The notes below the pieces were generated by a model. That model searched no databases and was not told the DNA's origin. It saw only the letters and a list, made by a program, of their open reading frames with translations. The position numbers were made by a program, and so were the translations under genes. From contig CAVVAH010000004.1 of the NCBI GenBank assembly GCA_963746175.1, positions 992,001-1,056,000 of the forward strand: 64,000 nucleotides of DNA. Direction: 5' to 3'. The stretch is from CAVVAH01 sp963746175. Lineage in GTDB: Bacteria > Actinomycetota > Actinomycetes > JACCUZ01. This document shows positions 44,349 through 52,983 of this stretch, one piece after another. Positions within the stretch are counted from its first letter, which is position 1, and each line of letters starts with the position of its first letter.

Positions 44349-45368
44349 TCACGAGGCCGAGTCCGGCCGGTCGGGGTTCGGGCGCCGAGGCGCGTCGCGC
44401 TTCTGCTTGCGCTTGGGCTGCTGGCGCTGGCCGCCGGGTCGCCGCGTCCCGGTGTCACCCGGTGCGTCGCCGGGCTCGTCCGTCGCCACGGCGCCGCCGG
44501 CACCGTCGGCCGCCGCAGCGGTGGCCTTGTGGTGGGCCGCCTTGGCGGCATTCCGTCGCTCGAGCGCCTCGGCCGCCGGCGACCCGGGTGCCGGGTTGCG
44601 GCGGATGACGTAGAACTGCTGGCCCATCGACCAGACGTTGGTGGTCAGCCAGTAGAGCAGCACGCCGATCGGGAAGTTCACGCCGGAGACCGCGAAGACC
44701 AGCGGGAAGACGTAGAGCAGGATCTTCTGCTGCTGCGCGAACGGGTTGTTCATCGCGTCGGCCGGCATGTTCTTGCTCATGAGCTGCTTCTGCGTGGTGA
44801 ACGTCGTCGCCGACATGAGCACGATGAGCACGGCGCAGAGGATCTGCGTCGACAGCGTCTCGGCGCCGATGAACTTGTCGGAGATGCTCGCACCGAAGAT
44901 CTGCGCGTCGTGCGCCTGCTCGGCCAGGCGCTCGGTGAGGAAGCCCTTCGCCTTCGCCGGCTCCTTGCCGATCCCGTTGAGGACGTGGAAGAGGGCGAAG
45001 AAGATCGGCGCCTGCAGGATGATCGGCAGGCACGAGGCCAGCGGGTTGGTCCCGTTGTCCTTGTACAGCTTCATCATCTCTTGCTGCTGCTTCTGGCGGG
45101 TCTCGGGATCCGACTTGCCCTTGTACTTCGCCTGGATCTTCTTGATCTCCGGCTGCAGCAGCTGCAGGCCGCGCTGGGCGTTGATCTGCTTGACGAACAG
45201 TGGGATCAGCAGGATCCGGATCACGATCACGAGGCCGACGATCGACAGGGACCAGGCGGCGCCGCTGGCCGCCGGCAGGCCGAGCGTCTTGAACAAGGTG
45301 TGGAACGCCACCATGATGAAGGTGACGGCCGAGTAGAGCGGCTCGAGCAGCTGGGCGACGTGCGTCAC
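44349..45368 (-). CDS. yidC: Membrane protein insertase YidC
   Basis: 339 residues, GTG at 45368 overlapping the yidD stop. Five hydrophobic segments; core region IRILLIPLFVKQINAQRGLQLLQPEIKKIQAKYKGK with the hydrophilic-groove arginine (VIRILLIPLF), then LASCLPIILQAPIFFALFHVL. The C-terminal tail is basic (RQQPKRKQKRDAPRR), as in ribosome-binding insertases. It inserts membrane proteins alone or with Sec. Confidence 0.96.
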   Translation of the reverse strand: MTHVAQLLEPLYSAVTFIMVAFHTLFKTLGLPAASGAAWSLSIVGLVIVIRILLIPLFVKQINAQRGLQLLQPEIKKIQAKYKGKSDPETRQKQQQEMMKLYKDNGTNPLASCLPIILQAPIFFALFHVLNGIGKEPAKAKGFLTERLAEQAHDAQIFGASISDKFIGAETLSTQILCAVLIVLMSATTFTTQKQLMSKNMPADAMNNPFAQQQKILLYVFPLVFAVSGVNFPIGVLLYWLTTNVWSMGQQFYVIRRNPAPGSPAAEALERRNAAKAAHHKATAAAADGAGGAVATDEPGDAPGDTGTRRPGGQRQQPKRKQKRDAPRRPNPDRPDSAS

Positions 45369-45643
45369 GGACGGACTCCCTGAGGGGCGCCATGGTCGGC
45401 GCGCGGTCGTCTGGGGGGAACGGGGTCGAGGCCGCCCGGGTTCCAGGGGTGGCAGCGGAGCAGCCGGCGGGTGGTGAGCCACAGGCCGACGACCGACCCC
45501 CGGGTGGTGATGGCCTCGACGGCGTACGCCGAGCAGGACGGGTAGAACCGGCAGCGCGGGCCCAGCAGCGGGGACACGACCAGCTGGTAGGCGCGGATCG
45601 GCAGCACCAGCACCTGCGCGACCAGCCGGCTCACGGGGTTCAC
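45365..45643 (-). CDS. yidD: Membrane protein insertion efficiency factor YidD
   Basis: 92 residues from a GTG. Core: IRAYQLVVSPLLGPRCRFYPSCSAYAVEAI and HPWNPGGLDPVP, the YidD signature, including the CRFYPSCSxYA cysteines. Amphipathic helix at the N-terminus for membrane association. It overlaps both rnpA (4 bp) and yidC (4 bp), so the genes are translationally coupled. Confidence 0.95.
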   Translation of the reverse strand: MNPVSRLVAQVLVLPIRAYQLVVSPLLGPRCRFYPSCSAYAVEAITTRGSVVGLWLTTRRLLRCHPWNPGGLDPVPPRRPRADHGAPQGVRP

Positions 45644-46020
45644 GACGGCACCGTCCGGTCGGTCGGCGCGGGCCGCAGCGCCCGGTCCAGGGCACGGTCG
45701 AGCACGGCGGCCAGCGCCGGGTACGACGCGGCCGCGGCGGGCGGCAGCACCCGGATCACGCAGCGGCTGCCGGCCGGCAGCCGGTCCAGCCGGTCGCGCA
45801 GCAGGTGCCGGAGCCGGCGACGCACCAGGTTGCGCGTCACCGCCGGGCCGACGGCCCGCGGGACGACGAAGCCGACCCGGGCCGGGGCGTCGCCGACCGA
45901 CCCGTCGGCCGGCAGCGCGGCGTGCAGGACGAGCATGCCGCCGGCTCGCGCGGCCCGGGACGCCCGCAGGGTCGCGGTGAAGTCGGCGGAGCGGCGCAGC
46001 CGGGCTCCGGCCGGGAGCAC
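45640..46020 (-). CDS. rnpA: Ribonuclease P protein component
   Basis: 126 residues from a GTG at 46020 (VLPAGARLRRSADFTATLRASRAARA). The RNR signature is present as AVTRNLVRRRLRHLLRDRL, residues ~70-88. It binds RNase P RNA and helps mature tRNA 5' ends. It starts 5 bp after the rpmH stop, and its own stop overlaps yidD. Confidence 0.95.
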   Translation of the reverse strand: MLPAGARLRRSADFTATLRASRAARAGGMLVLHAALPADGSVGDAPARVGFVVPRAVGPAVTRNLVRRRLRHLLRDRLDRLPAGSRCVIRVLPPAAAASYPALAAVLDRALDRALRPAPTDRTVPS

Positions 46021-46025
46021 GTCCG

Positions 46026-46163
46026 TCAGGCCGAGAGCTTGGCGCGGCCCTTGTGACGCCGGGCCGCGAGGATCGCCCGGCCCGCGCGGGTCCGCATCCG
46101 CAGGCGGAAGCCGTGGGTCTTCGCGCGGCGTCGGTTGTTGGGCTGGAACGTGCGCTTGCTCAC
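46026..46163 (-). CDS. rpmH: 50S ribosomal protein L34
   Basis: 45 residues, GTG start. The protein begins SKRTFQPNNRRRAKTHGF, then RLRMRTRAGRAILAARRHKG and ends in KLSA, a textbook L34. It is short enough to be missed by ORF searches. First gene of the rpmH-rnpA-yidD-yidC-jag-rsmG-parAB stretch, diverging from dnaA. Confidence 0.97.
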   Translation of the reverse strand: MSKRTFQPNNRRRAKTHGFRLRMRTRAGRAILAARRHKGRAKLSA

Positions 46164-46351
46164 TCGTGGGCTCCCGGACTGCTAGCTGGTGGCTCGGTCC
46201 ACGAACCCGCCGGCGGGGCCGGGCACGCGGCGGCACGCGAGATGCCGAAGTCGAGGTCGTGCTGGGTGTCGGTCGCGTCCAGGCGCGGACGGACCACTCG
46301 GGGGTCCCGGGTGGGCACGCCGCAGCGGCTTGTCGACGACACGACCGGGCA

Positions 46352-46381
46352 ACGGTACGGGCGTGCGGACGCCCCGGTCAA
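46352..46381 (-). promoter_or_regulatory. Likely rpmH operon promoter
   Basis: On the minus strand, -35 TTGACC (46376-46381) and -10 TACCGT (46352-46357) are 18 bp apart, ~190 bp upstream of the rpmH start. The best sigma-70-type match in the gap. Confidence 0.5.
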
Positions 46382-46467
46382 ACTCGCCGGGGCTGATCGC
46401 GGCCAGCGGTCGGCCTGCCATCGTCCCAGGTCGACGGCCCCGTGCCAGGACGACACGCCGCCGCAAT

Positions 46468-46663
46468 CTGTCCACCGGCCGGGACTCGTGGCCGCGGGTT
46501 GTGGACAACCGCTTGTCGGCGGCCCTCCGGCGTCGTTAGTGTCTCGCGGGTCGCCGGGGACTTCCCCACCCGTCGTACGCCGAATTCGACGATCACACCC
46601 TGCCCGTCCCGGGGCAAATCGGGACAACGTGTGTACACAGGTTGTGGACGACGATGTGGACAG
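46468..46663. promoter_or_regulatory. dnaA upstream region: promoter and DnaA boxes
   Basis: The 656-bp rpmH-dnaA gap has no gene. DnaA-box-like 9-mers lie at 46468 (CTGTCCACC), 46500 (perfect TGTGGACAA), 46643 (TGTGGACGA) and 46655 (TGTGGACAG), plus the palindrome TGTGTACACA at 46630. A promoter toward dnaA is plausible with -35 TTGTCG (46513-46518) and -10 TAGTGT (46537-46542), spacing 18. A box just upstream of the -35 fits autoregulation of dnaA. Confidence 0.65.
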
Positions 46664-46819
46664 ACCGGTTCCAGCCCCTCAGAGCGGGAGCCGGGCGCGA
46701 CGACTGGCAGCACAGCGTGGCGGCACCCGACGGTGCGGCCACGACGAGCAGAAGGCTGACGGCATCCTCCGTGCCGTGGGGCGGACCGTGCGCACAGCGC
46801 ACGCGGAAGGGAACAGCGC

Positions 46820-48337
46820 GTGACCGACGAGACCGGCGCCCGGACCACCCAGCTCGAGGACCAGCCCACACTCGTCGGTGCCGACGGGCTTGCCGAGAGC
46901 CCCGTCCCGGGGGCCGAGTCCGCGGCCGACTGGGCTCCCGTCTGGTCGCGCGTGCTCGGCGTCCTCGAGCAGACCGTGACGCAGCAGCAGGAGCGCGCCC
47001 TGGTCCGGCTCAGCAGGCTCGACGGGGTCGTCGGCGAGACCGCGCTGCTCTCGGTCCCGCACCACTACGCCAAGGACGTCATCGAGGCGCGCCTCCGGCA
47101 GGTCATCTCGGCGGTGCTCTCCGAGCAGGTCGGGCACGAGCTGCGGCTGGCCGTCGTCGTCGACCCGAGCCTGGACACCGAGACGGCGGTCGAGGTCTCG
47201 CCCTCCGCGGGCGCGCCGTCGACCGTGGTCCCCGCCGAGCCGGCCCCGGCGGGCGACGCCCCGGGCACCGGCCGCGAGCCGGGAGCCCGCGCGAGCGAGC
47301 CCACCCGGCTCAACCCGCGGTACCTGTTCGAGACCTTCGTCATCGGCTCGAGCAACAGGTTCGCCCACGCCGCGGCGGTGGCGGTCGCCGAGGCGCCGGC
47401 CAAGGCGTACAACCCGCTGTTCATCTACGGCGACTCCGGCCTGGGCAAGACCCACCTGCTGCACGCCATCGGGCACTACGGCATGAGCCTGTTCCCCGGG
47501 GTCAAGGTCCGCTACGTGAGCTCGGAGGAGTTCACCAACGACTTCATCAACTCGATCCGCGACGGCAAGGCCGACGGCTTCCGCCGGCGCTACCGCGACG
47601 TGGACATCCTGCTGGTCGACGACATCCAGTTCCTCGAGAACAAGGAGCAGACCCAGGAGGAGTTCTTCCACACGTTCAACACGCTGCACAACGCGAACAA
47701 GCAGATCGTCATCTCCTCCGACCGGCCGCCCCAGCAGCTGGTCACCCTGGAGGACCGGCTGCGCAACCGGTTCCACTGGGGCCTGATCACCGACGTGCAG
47801 CCGCCCGAGCTGGAGACCCGCATCGCGATCCTGCGCAAGAAGGCCGCCCAGGAGCGACTGGCCGCGCCGCCCGAGGTGCTGGAGTTCATCGCCAGCAAGA
47901 TCTCGACCAACATCCGCGAGCTCGAGGGCGCACTGATCCGGGTCACCGCCTTCGCCAGCCTCAACCGGCAGGGCGTCGACCTGGCACTGGCCGAGATCGT
48001 CCTCAAGGACCTCATCCCGGACAACGCCCAGCCGGAGATCACGGCCGCGACGATCATGGCCCAGACCTCGGCGTACTTCGGCCAGTCGATGGAGGACCTC
48101 TGCGGCTCGTCCCGCTCGCGGGTGCTCGTCACCGCGCGGCAGATCGCGATGTACCTCTGCCGCGAGCTCACCGACCTGTCGCTGCCCAAGATCGGTCAGC
48201 AGTTCGGCGGCCGCGACCACACCACGGTCATGCACGCCGACAAGAAGATCAGGCAGCTGATGGCCGAGCGGCGCAGCGTCTACAACCAGGTCACCGAGCT
48301 GACCAACCGGATCAAGTCGCAGTCCCGGGCCGTCTGA
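46820..48337 (+). CDS. dnaA: Chromosomal replication initiator DnaA
   Basis: 505 residues, GTG start after GGAAGGGA. Domain I at ~25-110, an acidic/Pro-rich linker, then AAA+ domain III with Walker A GDSGLGKTHLL (residues ~204-214) and Walker B ILLVDDIQF (~262-270). Domain IV ends with the box-binding signature GGRDHTTVMHADKKI (~463-477). It opens oriC and loads the helicase. DnaA boxes flank the gene on both sides. Confidence 0.98.
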   Translation: MTDETGARTTQLEDQPTLVGADGLAESPVPGAESAADWAPVWSRVLGVLEQTVTQQQERALVRLSRLDGVVGETALLSVPHHYAKDVIEARLRQVISAVLSEQVGHELRLAVVVDPSLDTETAVEVSPSAGAPSTVVPAEPAPAGDAPGTGREPGARASEPTRLNPRYLFETFVIGSSNRFAHAAAVAVAEAPAKAYNPLFIYGDSGLGKTHLLHAIGHYGMSLFPGVKVRYVSSEEFTNDFINSIRDGKADGFRRRYRDVDILLVDDIQFLENKEQTQEEFFHTFNTLHNANKQIVISSDRPPQQLVTLEDRLRNRFHWGLITDVQPPELETRIAILRKKAAQERLAAPPEVLEFIASKISTNIRELEGALIRVTAFASLNRQGVDLALAEIVLKDLIPDNAQPEITAATIMAQTSAYFGQSMEDLCGSSRSRVLVTARQIAMYLCRELTDLSLPKIGQQFGGRDHTTVMHADKKIRQLMAERRSVYNQVTELTNRIKSQSRAV

Positions 48338-48690
48338 GTGCCCGCCCGCACCGCGCCCCGCACTGCCGGGCGCCGCGTTCACACCATGGGGACAACCCTG
48401 TGGACAGCGTCTCCGCGGCCGCCGCGCCGGCTGTGGACGCCGGTGGACGACGGTGGTCGTGCACAGGGCACGGGGCGCCGTACCCAGCGCCGTACCCAGA
48501 GTGTCCCCACCCCCACGTACGGTCTGACCTGCGACGATGGGCGATCTCCACAGAGTTCACCACCCCTGGTAAGACCACCACAGTTACCTAGGGAGTTGGA
48601 TCAGCACACCATCATCAGGACGGGTGGGTCCGTGGACAACGGTTCCGGTGCCGGCGACAGCCGGTCGCACGAGAAGGTCGGAGGTGCTCG
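48338..48690. other. Putative oriC, dnaA-dnaN intergenic region
   Basis: 353 bp without a gene. DnaA-box-like motifs: TGTGGACAG (48399), TGTGGACGC (48432), GGTGGACGA (48442), TCTCCACAG (48545, opposite strand) and CGTGGACAA (48631). A stretch less GC-rich than its surroundings, around 48570-48630, could be the unwinding element. Position between dnaA and dnaN is the standard actinobacterial oriC location. Box number is modest; further boxes upstream of dnaA may contribute. Confidence 0.75.
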
Positions 48691-49821
48691 GTGAGGTTCC
48701 GGGTGGAGCGCGACGTGCTCGCGGACGCGGTGGCCTGGGCTGCCCGCAGCCTGCCGGCCCGGCCGCCGGTGCCGGTGCTGGCCGGCCTCATGCTGGACGC
48801 CGCCGACGGCCGGCTGGTCCTGTCGAGCTTCGACTACGAGGTCTCGGCCCGGGTCGAGGTGCCGGCCGAGGTGACCGAGGCCGGTGCCGCGCTGGTGAGC
48901 GGCCGGCTGCTCGCGGACATCTCCCGGAGCCTGCCGTCCCGCCCGGTCGACGTCGCGACCGACGCCTCCAAGGTGGTCGTGACCTGCGGGTCCTCGCGGT
49001 TCACGCTGCTCACGCTGCCGGTCGAGGACTACCCGGCGCTGCCCGAGATGCCTGGTGCGTCCGGGTCGCTGCACGGCGACGCGTTCGCCGCCGCGGTGGC
49101 GCAGGTCTCGATCGCCGCCGGCCGGGACGACACCCTGCCGGTGCTCACCGGCGTCCGGCTCGAGATCGAGGGCTCGACGATCACGATGGCGGCCACCGAC
49201 CGCTACCGGCTCGCCGTCCGCGAGCTCGCCTGGTCGCCGGAGCAGACCGGGCTCGAGGCGATCGCGCTGGTGCCGGCCCGCACCCTGGCCGACACGGCGA
49301 AGGCGCTCGCCAACGCCGACAAGGTCACCGTCGCGCTCGCGACGCCGGGCGCCGGCGAGGGCCTGGTCGGCTTCGAGGGCTCCGGCCGGCGCACGACCTC
49401 GCGGCTGCTCGACGGTGAGTTCCCGAAGTACAAGTCGCTGCTCCCGGCGGAGTCGGCCGGCGTCGCGACCGTGAGCACCGCCGGGCTCGTCGAGTCGGTA
49501 CGCCGGGTGGCCCTGGTCGCCGAGCGCAACACCCCGATCCGGCTGAGCTTCTCCGCCGGCGAGGTCACCCTCGAGGCCGGCAGCGGCGACGAGGCGCAGG
49601 CGTCCGAGTCGCTGGACGCCACCCTCGACGGCGACGACATCTCGATCGCGTTCAACCCGGCCTACCTCCTCGACGGTCTCGGTGCGCTGGGCGCCGAGCA
49701 CGCCGAGCTGCGGTTCACCGCGCCCACGCGGCCCGCGGTGCTGGCCGGCAAGGACTCCGCGGAGGCCGCCGCCGGCGACGCCTACCGCTACCTGCTCATG
49801 CCGGTACGCCTGTCCGGCTGA
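48691..49821 (+). CDS. dnaN: DNA polymerase III sliding clamp subunit beta
   Basis: 376 residues, GTG preceded by CGGAGGTGC. Three clamp domains are visible: MRFRVERDVLADAVAWAARSLP; HGDAFAAAVAQVSIAAGRDDTLPVLTGV; and TAGLVESVRRVALVAERNTPIRL. The end YRYLLMPVRLSG is canonical. It encircles DNA and tethers polymerases. No intein present. Confidence 0.98.
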   Translation: MRFRVERDVLADAVAWAARSLPARPPVPVLAGLMLDAADGRLVLSSFDYEVSARVEVPAEVTEAGAALVSGRLLADISRSLPSRPVDVATDASKVVVTCGSSRFTLLTLPVEDYPALPEMPGASGSLHGDAFAAAVAQVSIAAGRDDTLPVLTGVRLEIEGSTITMAATDRYRLAVRELAWSPEQTGLEAIALVPARTLADTAKALANADKVTVALATPGAGEGLVGFEGSGRRTTSRLLDGEFPKYKSLLPAESAGVATVSTAGLVESVRRVALVAERNTPIRLSFSAGEVTLEAGSGDEAQASESLDATLDGDDISIAFNPAYLLDGLGALGAEHAELRFTAPTRPAVLAGKDSAEAAAGDAYRYLLMPVRLSG

Positions 49822-49894
49822 GACACCGCTCGCGTGCCCGGCGGTGCTGGGGCAGGCTCGTCATCGCACACCCCTCGACGGAAGGCGGTCAGTC

Positions 49895-50797
<903 letters not shown>

Positions 50798-50814
50798 ATG
50801 TTGCTGCTGCCGTC

Positions 50815-52017
50815 GTGAGGGTCGCGCACCTGTCGCTGCGCGACTTCCGGTCGTACGCCGAGGTCGAGCTGCCGCTCGACGCCGGGGTGACGGCCCTGAT
50901 CGGACCGAACGGCCAGGGCAAGACCAATCTGGTCGAGGCGGTGGGCTACCTCGCTTCGCTCGGCTCGCACCGGGTCGCGCAGGACGCGCCGCTGGTCCGG
51001 CTCGGCGCCGAGCGCGCCGTGGTGCGCGGCCAGGTCGTGCGGGACGACCGGCAGCTGCTGGTCGAGCTGGAGATCACGCCGGGGCGGGCCAACCGGGCGC
51101 GGGTCAACGGGTCGCCCGTGCCACGGCCGCGCGACGTGCTCGGCATCCTGCGCTCGGTGCTCTTCGCGCCGGAGGACCTCGCGCTCGTCAAGGGCGACCC
51201 TTCGGACCGGCGACGGTTCCTCGACGAGCTCCTGGTGCTGCGGCACCCGCGCTTCGCCGGCGTCCGGTCCGACTACGACCGGGTGCTCAAGCAGCGCAAC
51301 GCGCTGCTGAAGTCGGGGGCGGGGCGGCGCGCGGAGCAGGTCGACCTGCGCACCCTCGAGGTGTGGGACTCGCACCTCGCCGCCGTCGGTGGGGAGCTGC
51401 TGGCCGCCCGGCTCGACCTCGTCGACGCACTGCGACCGCTGGTCGACAAGGCGTACCAGTCGGTGGCGGAGTCCGGCTTCGCCTCGAGCGGTCCGGCCAC
51501 GATGGACTACCGCAGCTCGCTGTTCGAGCCTCGGCGACCGGAGCGAGGGACGAGCGGGGAAGGGGAGCCCGGGCCGCCTCCTGACGACGTCCCGCTGGTG
51601 GCGGACAAGGAGCTGCTGGCCGCCGCGATGCTCGAGCGGATGGCGACCGAGCGGAAGGCCGAGCTCGACCGCGGCGTCTCGCTGGTGGGCCCGCACCGCG
51701 ACGAGCTGCTGCTCAAGCTCGGCCCGCTGCCGGCGAAGGGCTACGCCAGCCACGGCGAGTCGTGGTCGTTCGCGCTCGCGCTCAGGCTGGCGTCGTACGA
51801 CCTGCTGCGCGCCGAGTCCGACCCGGGCGGCGAGCCGGTGCTGGTGCTCGACGACGTCTTCGCCGAGCTCGACGACCACCGCCGGGGCCGGCTGGCGGCG
51901 ATGGTCGCGGGCGCCGAGCAGGTGCTGGTCACCGCGGCGGTGCCCGGTGACGTCCCCGAGCTGCTGTCCGGCGCCCGGGTCGACGTCATGGGCGCCGAGG
52001 TCCGGCGGGTGCGATGA
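50815..52017 (+). CDS. recF: DNA replication and repair protein RecF
   Basis: 400 residues from a GTG at 50815. Walker A GPNGQGKTNLVEAV is at residues 30-43, signature motif SWSFALALRLAS near 320, and Walker B VLVLDDVFAELDDHR near 342-356. An SMC-like ATPase that loads RecA/RecOR at gaps. A low-complexity stretch near 240-260 (PERGTSGEGEPGPP) is a variable loop. The 17-bp gap from gnd and the near contact with dciA suggest one transcript. Confidence 0.95.
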   Translation: MRVAHLSLRDFRSYAEVELPLDAGVTALIGPNGQGKTNLVEAVGYLASLGSHRVAQDAPLVRLGAERAVVRGQVVRDDRQLLVELEITPGRANRARVNGSPVPRPRDVLGILRSVLFAPEDLALVKGDPSDRRRFLDELLVLRHPRFAGVRSDYDRVLKQRNALLKSGAGRRAEQVDLRTLEVWDSHLAAVGGELLAARLDLVDALRPLVDKAYQSVAESGFASSGPATMDYRSSLFEPRRPERGTSGEGEPGPPPDDVPLVADKELLAAAMLERMATERKAELDRGVSLVGPHRDELLLKLGPLPAKGYASHGESWSFALALRLASYDLLRAESDPGGEPVLVLDDVFAELDDHRRGRLAAMVAGAEQVLVTAAVPGDVPELLSGARVDVMGAEVRRVR

Positions 52018-52021
52018 GCCG

Positions 52022-52585
52022 ATGACGGACCTGCCCGACCACCCCGACCTGCCGCGGCGCTCCGGGCTGGACATCGCCCGCGAGGCCCTGGCCAGCGCCC
52101 GTACCGAGGCCCGCCGGCTCGGGTTCGTGCCCGGCCGGCCGGCCGCGCCTGCCGACCGCGCCGACGTCCCGGGCCGGCGCCGGCGGTCGCGGTTCGTCGA
52201 CGAGACCCGCAGCGGTGCCCACCCGGACGAGCGCGACCCGCAGCTGCTCGGCCCGACTTTGGACCGGCTCGTCGTCGAGCGCGGCTGGGAGACGGACAAG
52301 GCGGTGGGCGACGTGATGGGCCGCTGGCCGGCGATCGTCGGGCCGCAGCTGGCCGAGCACGCCGTCCCGGTCACGTTCGACGACGGCGAGCTGGTGCTGC
52401 GCGCGGACTCGACCGCCTGGGCGACCCAGATCCGGCTGCTGGCGCCCACCCTGCTCGCCCGGCTGGCCGACGACCTGGGCGCCGGCGTCGTCACGACGGT
52501 CACCGTTCGCGGCCCCGGCGGCCCGTCCTGGAAGAAGGGCCGGCTGGCCGTCCCGGGCCGGGGGCCGCGCGACACCTACGGCTGA
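52022..52585 (+). CDS. DciA-like DUF721 protein
   Basis: 187 residues. The C-terminal DUF721 domain is VVERGWETDKAVGDVMGRWPAIVGPQLAEHAVPVTFDDGELVLRADSTAWATQIRLLAPTLLARL, the KH-like DciA fold. DciA assists loading of the DnaB helicase in bacteria without DnaC (family knowledge). Ideal partner for DnaA and DnaB in this window. Basic linker RRRRSRF in the middle. Its stop lies 1 bp before the palindromic element at 52587. Confidence 0.9.
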   Translation: MTDLPDHPDLPRRSGLDIAREALASARTEARRLGFVPGRPAAPADRADVPGRRRRSRFVDETRSGAHPDERDPQLLGPTLDRLVVERGWETDKAVGDVMGRWPAIVGPQLAEHAVPVTFDDGELVLRADSTAWATQIRLLAPTLLARLADDLGAGVVTTVTVRGPGGPSWKKGRLAVPGRGPRDTYG

Positions 52586-52983
52586 GCGCCAGTTCATGAT
52601 CCACACTGGATCCATGTGGATTTTTCCAATAGATCCGCTGTGGATCATGAACTGGCGAACGGCGAGCGCCCCGCTCCCTCCTCCCAAGCGCTCTTGATCT
52701 GACCTCCGCCACCTACGGCCCGCAGCGGACGACGCCCGCGATGCCCCGGTTCGTCCCACCCCCGGCGACTGCTCGGCGCGCCTCAGGGACCTCACCGACC
52801 CCCCGGGCGCGTGGGGGGAGCCATCCCCACCCTGGTTCGGCCCGGAAAGGCGTCCCCAGGGGCCCCTCGTGACCGGTTCTGGGTCCGCGCACCGGCTAGG
52901 ATGGAGGCTGCCCGCGCGGACGTCCCCGCGCCAGCCCCTGCCGCCGCCTCCGGGCGGCGCAGGCGCGAGACGAAAGGTGTTCC
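52586..52983. repeat. Palindromic element B and gyrB upstream region
   Basis: The 398-bp gap holds a long palindrome at 52587-52657: perfect 19-bp outer arms CGCCAGTTCATGATCCACA and complement, inner GGATC/GATCC and a loop with GGATTTTTCC. Its central 49 bp (52598-52646) align with element A at 13467. Further on, CCCAAGCGCTCTTGATCTGACCT resembles the right flank of element A. Downstream a -10-like TAGGAT (52897-52902) may belong to the gyrB promoter, although no good -35 was found. The palindrome probably ends the recF-dciA transcript. Confidence 0.7.

Noticed and set aside
46164..46819. Several 90-160-codon frames between rpmH and dnaA
   Set aside because: They overlap DnaA boxes and promoters, have no ribosome-binding site, and look like out-of-frame readings of GC-rich DNA.
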